The notes beneath the pieces are model-generated. The model was not told the DNA's origin. It made no database searches and saw only the letters and a list, made by a program, of their open reading frames with translations. The translations under genes and the position numbers were made by a program. From Thioalkalivibrio sp. (GTDB taxonomy: Bacteria; Pseudomonadota; Gammaproteobacteria; Ectothiorhodospirales; Ectothiorhodospiraceae), in assembly GCA_007120575.1 (NCBI GenBank), contig SKNJ01000301.1, forward strand, positions 1 through 11,916: a stretch of 11,916 nucleotides of DNA, in the 5' to 3' direction. Below are positions 6,805 through 11,916 of this stretch, piece after piece. Position 1 is the stretch's first letter. Each line of letters opens with the position of its first letter.

Positions 6805-8229
6805 TCAGCCCTTGCGCAGCAGGCTCATCAGCCCCCTGACGTCGTCGAGTTTCTCGAACTCCGCAACCCGGTCAACGACCTCGCGCGCGCGCGCGCCATC
6901 CCATTTCGCGAATTCCGCGCATTCGAGGAACTTCTCGGCCACTTCCTCGTAGCTCATCGGCATTGCCGGGCTTCCGCGACCGAAATCGGCCTTGCCGGAA
7001 ATGCTGCGCCCGTCGGCCAGCTCGATGTCGATATAGGTGGTCATCAGATGGTAGCCGGCGGCCTCGGCGCGCTCGTCGATGACGAAATCGACCTTCTCGA
7101 TCATCGCCTGAACGTCAGGGCGCATGACCACCTCATCGGTGAACTCGTTGAGCCCTGCGCGACCTTCCAGAAGCAGGATCGCCATGCAGAACTCCATGGA
7201 GAACTTGGCCTGCAGCTCATTCGTGGGGCGGTGGTGGATCAGCGCGTTGGGCATGTTCGAATTGGTGCCCACGCGCACGCGCTTGACGTCTTCGGGCTTG
7301 ATGTCGTTCACGCGGATCAGGCGCAGCATCTCGGTCATGCCCGGATGCGTGAGCGACCCCGATGGGTGCGGCTTGATCGAGACGCCGGGATTGGAGAAAG
7401 TCCAGGGTGCCCCGAGCTTTCCGTGGATCGAAGCCTCGTCGTAACCGCCACCGGCGGCGGAGAAGAAACCGCGCGGCGCTTCGAGGATCGTCGGCGCGGC
7501 GGTCCAGCCATAGGAGGCGAACTGCGCTGCAACAATCCCGCTTTCGGAGGAGCGCCCGGCATGGAAAGGCTTGGTCATGGTGCCGAAATTCTCGCGCAGT
7601 CCGGCCGACTGGCTGCCCGCCATCGACAGCGCGCGCAGCATCGCGTCCTCATCGAGCCCCATCAGGCGCCCGGCGGCCGAGGCTGCAGCGAAGGTGCCGC
7701 AGGTCGCGGTGGCGTGAAACCCGGTCTGGTAGTGGCGCGGGTTGATCGCCTCGGCGATCTTGCACTCGACCTCGACGCCAAGGTGATAGGCGAGCATCAC
7801 CTGCGCACCGGTGCTGCCCGAGATTTCGCCGATTGCCAGTGCGGCGGGCAGGGCCGGCGCGGTGGGGTGGGTCAGCAGCCCGTAGACGCGGTCCTTGCCG
7901 ACGGCAAGCTGGGTGTCGTCGTAATCATCGGCGTGAATGCCGACCCCGTTCGCAAACGCGGCGAACCGTGCCGGCGCCCTGCGATTCGAGCCGATCACCG
8001 TGGCGCCATCATCGACTGCGGCGATGTCGTCGAGATGGTGACGAACTTGAATTCCGGTTTGTGCGACCGAGCCCGAAAGCGCGAGCCCGAGCCCGTCAAG
8101 AATGGACTTGCGGCCGTTCTCCAAGACGTCACCTGGCAGGTCGCCCAATGCGGTTTCGTTCACGAATCGCGCAACCTCGCGCGTCAGCCCCGAGCCTTTG
8201 CCTGCCCGATCCTTGTCTTGCGTCGCCAT
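6805..8229 (-). CDS. MmgE/PrpD family protein (second paralog, first gene of operon)
   Basis: The 474-residue protein is clearly divergent from the other MmgE/PrpD protein in the operon. The core motifs are kept: HADDYDDT (D102, T106), THP with H121, GTMTKPFHAG (K220) and K286 in SIKPHPSG. The stretch between DYDDT and the active-site HP is about 8 residues longer than in the paralog (T106 to H121 against T105 to H112), so the substrate pocket entrance probably differs. ATG 8229 is chosen because GAGGAG lies 7 nt upstream; an in-frame ATG at 8259 has no such site. As the first gene it lies about 90 nt downstream of a good sigma-70-like promoter. It probably acts on a polycarboxylate, in the same or a neighbouring step as its paralog (inference). 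Confidence 0.88.
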   Translation of the reverse strand: MATQDKDRAGKGSGLTREVARFVNETALGDLPGDVLENGRKSILDGLGLALSGSVAQTGIQVRHHLDDIAAVDDGATVIGSNRRAPARFAAFANGVGIHADDYDDTQLAVGKDRVYGLLTHPTAPALPAALAIGEISGSTGAQVMLAYHLGVEVECKIAEAINPRHYQTGFHATATCGTFAAASAAGRLMGLDEDAMLRALSMAGSQSAGLRENFGTMTKPFHAGRSSESGIVAAQFASYGWTAAPTILEAPRGFFSAAGGGYDEASIHGKLGAPWTFSNPGVSIKPHPSGSLTHPGMTEMLRLIRVNDIKPEDVKRVRVGTNSNMPNALIHHRPTNELQAKFSMEFCMAILLLEGRAGLNEFTDEVVMRPDVQAMIEKVDFVIDERAEAAGYHLMTTYIDIELADGRSISGKADFGRGSPAMPMSYEEVAEKFLECAEFAKWDGARAREVVDRVAEFEKLDDVRGLMSLLRKG

Positions 8230-8320
8230 GATCGCACTCCTCAGAAGATCCAGTTTCATTCTTGCGCCGTCGGCATGTTCGGCGTCGCGGCGCGCTGCCC
8301 GTCAATGAGCACCCGCGTCC

Positions 8321-8350
8321 GTTAAAACCCGTCTTTCCGTCGATTGTCAA
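8321..8350 (-). promoter_or_regulatory. Predicted promoter of the catabolic operon
   Basis: On the minus strand TTGACA (8350-8345) is followed after 18 nt by TTTAAC (8326-8321); with 17 nt the -10 would be TTTTAA. Transcription would start near 8313, giving an untranslated leader of about 85 nt before ATG 8229. The -35 is a perfect consensus match and the -10 is moderate. Confidence 0.5.
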
Positions 8351-8360
8351 CATTTTGGCT

Positions 8361-8385
8361 CAGCGCGCCCGCACGCGGGCCGCTG
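8361..8385. repeat. GC-rich imperfect inverted repeat in the divergent region
   Basis: GCCCGC-AC-GCGGGC (8367-8380) is a perfect inner inverted repeat, flanked by CAGC (8361-8364) and GCTG (8382-8385) with a small asymmetric bulge. It lies just upstream of the minus-strand -35 and is outside both predicted transcripts. It could be a protein-binding site or simply GC-rich self-complementarity. Confidence 0.3.
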
Positions 8386-8438
8386 CGCAGGGCCAGAGCT
8401 CGCCGAGCGTCGATTTTCTCCGTTTAGAAAACAGCTAG

Positions 8439-8456
8439 ATAGAGCAAGCGCTCTAT
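8439..8456. promoter_or_regulatory. 18-bp palindrome, candidate operator
   Basis: ATAGAGC (8439-8445) and GCTCTAT (8450-8456) are perfect 7-bp arms around AAGC. The site lies in an AT-richer part of the intergenic region, between the two divergent promoters. A dimeric regulator such as the GntR protein at the end of the operon is a natural candidate binder. The spacing from either -35 (about 89 and 111 bp) is long for direct steric repression, so activation or looping would be needed. Confidence 0.35.
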
Positions 8457-8567
8457 TTCCGCGGGGCGCGGGACTTGGGTCGCGCGCGAAAGGGAAGCAA
8501 GAGTTCACCGATTCTGTATGGAGAGGCGGTATCAAAGGGTATTTTGAGAGGCGTGACGCCAAGATTG

Positions 8568-8595
8568 TTGACAGAATTCTCAAAAGCCATAGGCT
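8568..8595 (+). promoter_or_regulatory. Predicted promoter of the transporter operon
   Basis: A perfect TTGACA (8568-8573) is followed after 16 nt by TAGGCT (8590-8595), a weak -10 keeping the T-A and final T. Transcription would start near 8602, about 80 nt before ATG 8682. The poor -10 fits a regulated promoter, but the call depends mainly on the -35. Confidence 0.4.
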
Positions 8596-8681
8596 TCGGT
8601 TCCGGGGTAGTGCTGGGCGCCCCGAATCCGGCGTTCACATGCCGGGTGCGAAAACGCTCCCAGTGACCAGTGGAGGACACA

Positions 8682-9683
8682 ATGACCAACAGATTCTCAC
8701 GTCGCGACATGCTGCGCTTTGCCTCGGTCGGGGCGGCTGCCGCAACGGTTGCCTCACCTGCCATTCTGCGGGCGCAGGGAAGTTATCCCGACCGCCCCAT
8801 CAATGTCGTCGTGCCCTTTGATACAGGCGGCTACAATGATCGCCTTGCACGGGCTTTCGCGCCGATGCTGCAGGCCGAGCTGGGCCAGCCGCTCAACATC
8901 ATCAACCGTGGCGGTGCGGGCGCGCTTCTGGGCCATACGTATTTCCTGCAGCAGCCTGATGATGGTTACACCATCTGTGCCAGCTCGTTCGGCCCCTACG
9001 TTCCGCTGAACATTCTGACGCAGGATGCCGATTTCAGCATCGACGACTTCCACATGATAAACCTGCCGTCGCAGGATTACACGCTCATGGCGACGGAGGC
9101 GGGTTCCGATCTGGAATCCATCGACGACGTGCTTGCGCGCCTGCACGACGACCCCTCCAGCGTGTCGATCGGGATTCAGCCGGCCTCGGCCGACCTCGTC
9201 AATCTGACGATCCTGATGGAGGCCGAGGGCATCGACCCGGACGCACTCGCTCTGGTGACTTACGACGGCGGCGGCCCGACGCGGAACGCGGCGGCAGGCG
9301 GTGTGGTCGATGTGGCTCTGGTGGGGGGCGAGGGTTTCCTGCCGCTCGCCGATGAGATCCGACCGCTGCTGACCTTCAGTGATACCCGGCGCGACGGCTG
9401 GGAAGGGGCGCTCATCACGGATGTTCTGGGTGCGGACGCACCCTTCGTATCAGGCTCGCAGAGGGGCTGGGCGGTGCACAGCTCCTTCGTGGAGCAACAC
9501 CCTGACCGCTACCAGATCCTGCTCGACGCGATCGAGACGGCGTCGAAGAATCCCGACAACATCGCGTCCCTCGAGGAGCAGCAGCTGGCGACGACATGGT
9601 TCGGACCGGAGGCTTCCAATGAGCAGCTGCGACAGACCGCCGCGCTGATGGAGCAATACCTCGATCTGCTAACCGACGACTGA
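8682..9683 (+). CDS. tctC: TTT transporter periplasmic substrate-binding protein (TctC/Bug family)
   Basis: The protein has 333 residues. It begins with a Tat-like signal: SRRDML at 6-11, then a hydrophobic stretch and a likely cleavage near LRA-QG (31-32), suggesting export in folded form. Mature residues YPDRPINVVVPFDTGGYNDRLAR match the Bug-family opening, in which the loop after VVPF binds a carboxylate. The family captures tricarboxylates, dicarboxylates and other organic acids for TctAB. The ATG at 8682 is chosen because GGAGG precedes it; a GTG at 8670 has no site. It is the first gene of the tctCBA-type operon and diverges from the catabolic operon, so the ligand is probably that pathway's substrate (inference). 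Ligand identity cannot be deduced. Confidence 0.9.
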   Translation: MTNRFSRRDMLRFASVGAAAATVASPAILRAQGSYPDRPINVVVPFDTGGYNDRLARAFAPMLQAELGQPLNIINRGGAGALLGHTYFLQQPDDGYTICASSFGPYVPLNILTQDADFSIDDFHMINLPSQDYTLMATEAGSDLESIDDVLARLHDDPSSVSIGIQPASADLVNLTILMEAEGIDPDALALVTYDGGGPTRNAAAGGVVDVALVGGEGFLPLADEIRPLLTFSDTRRDGWEGALITDVLGADAPFVSGSQRGWAVHSSFVEQHPDRYQILLDAIETASKNPDNIASLEEQQLATTWFGPEASNEQLRQTAALMEQYLDLLTDD

Positions 9684-9701
9684 TCGGAAAGCGAAATGCT
9701 T

Positions 9702-9727
9702 GGGCCGTCCGCTGCGCCGGGCGGCCC
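9702..9727 (+). promoter_or_regulatory. Stem-loop between tctC and tctB
   Basis: GGGCCGTCCG (9702-9711) pairs with CGGGCGGCCC (9718-9727) over 10 bp, with one G-U pair and a 6-nt loop. No T-run follows, and the tctB ribosome binding site starts about 10 nt later. It is suited to protecting the 3' end of the tctC message or causing partial read-through, so that the binding protein is made in excess over the membrane subunits. That role is known from other binding-protein operons and is inferred here. Confidence 0.55.
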
Positions 9728-9749
9728 TGCGCACATGGAGGGAGACGCA

Positions 9750-10214
9750 ATGGAATCGAAACCAGGTCGCATTGTGGTGATGTGGGGCCATCTCGCGTTG
9801 CTTGCGGTGATTACGGTTGTGGTCGTCTATTACTGGATGGACACCCGCGCCGTGTCCATGCAGACGGTCAACCTTCTGCTGGTGCAGCCGGCCTCGATCT
9901 TCGCGCTGTTGCTGGTTCTTTGCATCCTTCCGCAATGCTTTCGCCGCGTGAGCGAAGGCGAAGAGATCGAAAAGGAATCCCTGAGCGAGTTGGGGCGGGT
10001 CTTCGCGCTGATGGCCGTCTTCATCACCTTCGCCCTGTCTATGCAATATGTCGGCTTCGATGTGGCAACATTTGCCTTCATGGTCATCGGTCTTTTCCTG
10101 TGTGGCGAGCGCAACTGGTTTCTGAATATCGGATTCAGCGCGGTCTTCACATCGTTGCTGATCTGGGGCTACGGGGCGATCATCCCGTTTCCCTTCCCCC
10201 TGACGATCCTCTGA
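9750..10214 (+). CDS. tctB: TTT transporter small membrane subunit (TctB family)
   Basis: The 154-residue protein has four to five hydrophobic segments (about 9-28, 42-61, 84-99, 101-118 and 125-147). A charged cytoplasmic loop (RRVSEGEEIEKESLSELGR) between the second and third is the usual arrangement in TctB proteins. It forms the inner-membrane complex with TctA. Sequence conservation in this family is low, so the call leans on size, topology and position between tctC- and tctA-like genes. ATG 9750 is preceded by GGAGGGAG; the earlier in-frame ATG at 9735 has no comparable site. It ends 10 nt before tctA. Confidence 0.85.
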   Translation: MESKPGRIVVMWGHLALLAVITVVVVYYWMDTRAVSMQTVNLLLVQPASIFALLLVLCILPQCFRRVSEGEEIEKESLSELGRVFALMAVFITFALSMQYVGFDVATFAFMVIGLFLCGERNWFLNIGFSAVFTSLLIWGYGAIIPFPFPLTIL

Positions 10215-10224
10215 GGGCGCACCC

Positions 10225-11757
10225 ATGGTTGATCTCAACAGTCTTGCGGGCGCTTTCACGCTTCTGACATCGTCCTACCAGGCCTGGATATGGCTCATTC
10301 CGGGGCTGATGATCGGGCTGTTCTTTGGCGCGATGCCGGGGATCTCGATCACCATGGCGATGGCGATCTTCCTGCCGATGACGCTGTACATGGACTTCCT
10401 GCCGGCGATCATCTTCCTCACCGCAATCTACACGGCGGCCGGGTTCGGCGGGTCCGTTCCGGCGGTTCTGATGAACATCCCCGGCACGACCTCGGCCGTT
10501 GCCACCACCTTCGACGGCTACCCGATGGCGCGCTCGGGCCGCCATAACGAGGCGCTCGGCACCGCGCTCGCCGCGTCGGTCTTCGGCACGCTGGTCAGCT
10601 ATACGCTGCTCATGTTCCTCATCGCGCCTGTTTCGCGGGTGGTCCTGCGGCTCGGCCCGCTGGAGCTTTTCGCCGTCGCTGTCTGGGGCATGATGCTGAT
10701 CGGTTCGCTGGCCAGCAAGTCCATGTTGCGCGGGCTGCTGGCGGGGACGTTCGGGGTGCTTCTGGGCACGGTCGGCTTCAGTTCCGCCGGGCACATTCGC
10801 GGCACCATGGGCGTGCAGTGGCTGTTCGACGGGGTGCCGGTTATCCCGGCGATGATGGGGCTTCTGGCCGCCAGCCAGCTTCTGGGGCTCATCAACACCA
10901 AGTACCTGATCGAGGACGAAGCCTCGCGCCAAATCAGCTTCCGCAAGATCATCGACGGTATGCGCGGCTCGTTCAGACAGCCGTTCATCATCGGCCGTGG
11001 CGCTGTGATCGGCGTGCTGGTCGGGGCGATTCCGGGTGTGGGCTCGTCGATCTCGAATCTGCTGTCCTATGCCGAGACCAAGCGAAACGCCCCTGACAGC
11101 GACACATTCGGAACGGGTAACCCCAAAGGCGTTATCGCGGCGGAAAGTGCCAATTCCTCCTCCGAAGGCGGGGCGATGGCGACCATGCTTGCGCTGGGGA
11201 TTCCCGGTGGCGGGGCAACGGCGATCCTGCTGGCGGCCTTCGCCATCAACAATATCGTGGGCGGGCCAAGCTTCATCGCGAACCAGATGGATGTGGTCTA
11301 TGCGATCATCTTCGCCAATTTCGCGCAGGCCATCCTTCTGCTGATCGTGGGGCTCGGCTTTGTCTATATAGCAGGCTATGTGGTGCGGGTTCCGCTGCGT
11401 TTCCTGATCCCCAGTGTGCTGGTCGTGGCCACTTTCGGCTCTTTCGCGATCGAGGGAACAGCGGCAGGTCCGATCACGTTGGTGGTGTTCTCGGTACTGG
11501 GCTGGGCGATGGTGCGCTATCAGTATCCCGTGGCGGCAACCGTGGTTGGCCTGCTGCTGGGCCGCATGCTGGAGAACGAGCTTGCGCGCACCTTCCAGAT
11601 CGGGCGCCAGAGCATCCAGGGTATCTTCGATTATGCCCTGACGCGGCCCGGCGCGCTGGCGATCTTCGGGCTGATGGTCCTGTCGATTGCGGCCTCGGCC
11701 TATGCCAAGCATCGCCGCCGCAAGCTTGGCCGGACGATCCTGGCAGGGGACGAGTAA
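10225..11757 (+). CDS. tctA: TTT transporter large membrane subunit (TctA family)
   Basis: The 510-residue protein is the expected length and is hydrophobic throughout, with about 11-12 membrane segments. It contains the family's glycine-rich signatures: GLFFGAMPGISITMA (31-45), NIPGTTSA (84-91), GAIPGVGSSISNLLSY (267-282), and ESANSSSEGG leading into LGIPGGGATAILLAAF (307-339). The two PG motifs in the N- and C-terminal halves reflect the internal duplication of the family. It is the permease channel that takes substrate delivered by TctC, driven by an ion gradient in characterised members. The start ATG 10225 has a TGAGGG site overlapping the tctB stop, which suggests coupled translation. 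A strong hairpin follows. Confidence 0.93.
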   Translation: MVDLNSLAGAFTLLTSSYQAWIWLIPGLMIGLFFGAMPGISITMAMAIFLPMTLYMDFLPAIIFLTAIYTAAGFGGSVPAVLMNIPGTTSAVATTFDGYPMARSGRHNEALGTALAASVFGTLVSYTLLMFLIAPVSRVVLRLGPLELFAVAVWGMMLIGSLASKSMLRGLLAGTFGVLLGTVGFSSAGHIRGTMGVQWLFDGVPVIPAMMGLLAASQLLGLINTKYLIEDEASRQISFRKIIDGMRGSFRQPFIIGRGAVIGVLVGAIPGVGSSISNLLSYAETKRNAPDSDTFGTGNPKGVIAAESANSSSEGGAMATMLALGIPGGGATAILLAAFAINNIVGGPSFIANQMDVVYAIIFANFAQAILLLIVGLGFVYIAGYVVRVPLRFLIPSVLVVATFGSFAIEGTAAGPITLVVFSVLGWAMVRYQYPVAATVVGLLLGRMLENELARTFQIGRQSIQGIFDYALTRPGALAIFGLMVLSIAASAYAKHRRRKLGRTILAGDE

Positions 11758-11787
11758 ACCAGCACCGGCTGCAACGAAAAATGGGAA

Positions 11788-11812
11788 GGGGCCGCGAGAT
11801 CATCGCGGCCCC
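11788..11812. terminator. Perfect 10-bp hairpin terminator between converging genes
   Basis: GGGGCCGCGA (11788-11797) and TCGCGGCCCC (11803-11812) pair perfectly around a 5-nt loop, 30 nt after the tctA stop. On the plus side it is followed by GATTGATTTG, a weak T-rich tail. On the minus side it is followed by the complement of an A-run (11777-11781), giving a TTTTT stretch a few bases on. It can therefore act in both directions and separates tctA from the converging gene. Confidence 0.7.
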
Positions 11813-11845
11813 GATTGATTTGATCTCGCGGGATGTGCTGGTGGC

Positions 11846-11916
11846 TCAGACTGCGGCACCGTCTTTCGGGCCGATCAGCCGGTACTCGCCGCGCTCCGCG
11901 GCGTCGAGCTGTTTCA
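11846..11916 (-). CDS. C-terminal end of an unrecognised minus-strand gene (partial)
   Basis: The minus-strand frame entering from the right edge reads KQLDAAERGEYRLIGPKDG followed by AAV and TGA (11848-11846): 22 codons without interruption. Its stop lies 33 bp beyond the bidirectional hairpin, as expected for a gene converging with tctA. The composition looks like real coding sequence, but the visible part is too short to assign a family. Most of the gene lies outside the window. Confidence 0.5.
   Translation of the reverse strand, partial: KQLDAAERGEYRLIGPKDGAAV

Noticed and set aside
6882..6896. A CG dinucleotide run
   Set aside because: It encodes the ordinary ARAREV part of the MmgE/PrpD C-terminus and is explained by codon bias.
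3501..8229. A methylcitrate (prp) cluster, suggested by the PrpD-like genes
   Set aside because: There is no methylcitrate synthase, methylisocitrate lyase or propionyl-CoA ligase gene, and the family covers other reactions.
6781..8325. A 514-codon plus-strand frame antisense to the second MmgE/PrpD gene
   Set aside because: It mirrors the codon structure of the real gene and has no recognisable domain.
8475..8666. A 63-codon plus-strand frame in the divergent intergenic region
   Set aside because: It overlaps the predicted transporter promoter, has no known motif and is probably chance.
10180..11712. A 510-codon minus-strand frame opposite tctA
   Set aside because: It is extremely rich in Arg, His, Gln and Asp, typical of the reverse of a hydrophobic membrane protein gene.
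1..11916. CRISPR arrays, tRNA or rRNA genes
   Set aside because: No regularly spaced repeats of the right kind and no tRNA- or rRNA-like segments were seen; the only direct repeats are the two IS-end copies.

Overview
The window looks like part of an alphaproteobacterial, Rhodobacteraceae-like chromosome or large plasmid. It is uniformly GC-rich with G/C-ending codons, and antisense frames stay open over long distances. It carries a tripartite tricarboxylate transporter (TTT), which such bacteria often have in many copies, and insertion-sequence debris at the left edge. The genus assignment is inference.

Left edge (1-553): the last codons of an IS21-family istB gene and the element's right end, with two 22-bp terminal repeats (1-186). 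About 110 bp of unassigned sequence follows, then a short N-terminal remnant of an IS5-like transposase (296-358, minus strand). The rest up to 553 is non-coding, with one small hairpin just after the end of the main operon.

Main operon (8229 down to 554, minus strand): seven tightly packed genes in transcription order. They are an MmgE/PrpD-family protein, an AbrB-family membrane protein, a divergent SDR protein, a second MmgE/PrpD protein, a beta-decarboxylating dehydrogenase homolog, a tartrate/D-malate dehydrogenase-like protein, and a GntR/FCD regulator. Junctions are 2 nt, a 17-nt overlap, 10 nt, 7 nt, a 4-nt overlap (ATGA) and 58 nt, so one transcript is likely.

Divergent region (8230-8669): about 440 bp with a plausible promoter on each strand. 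Both -35 regions contain the same 8-mer, TGTTGACA, and an 18-bp palindrome lies between them.

Transporter operon (8682-11757, plus strand): tctC-, tctB- and tctA-like genes (periplasmic binding protein with a Tat-like signal, small and large membrane subunits). A strong stem-loop sits between the first two. A perfect 10-bp hairpin follows tctA and separates it from the 3' end of a converging, unrecognised gene at the right edge.

Working model (inference): the TTT system imports a di- or tricarboxylate. The two MmgE/PrpD proteins dehydrate, hydrate, isomerise or decarboxylate it. The two dehydrogenase homologs oxidise and decarboxylate a 2-hydroxyacid product, and the GntR/FCD protein senses a pathway metabolite. 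No citrate lyase, methylcitrate synthase, methylisocitrate lyase or CoA-ligase gene is present, so this is not a standard citrate or methylcitrate cluster. Two of the enzymes lack family catalytic residues: the SDR lacks both Ser and Tyr, and one dehydrogenase homolog lacks the active-site Tyr. The pathway may therefore not follow an obvious template.
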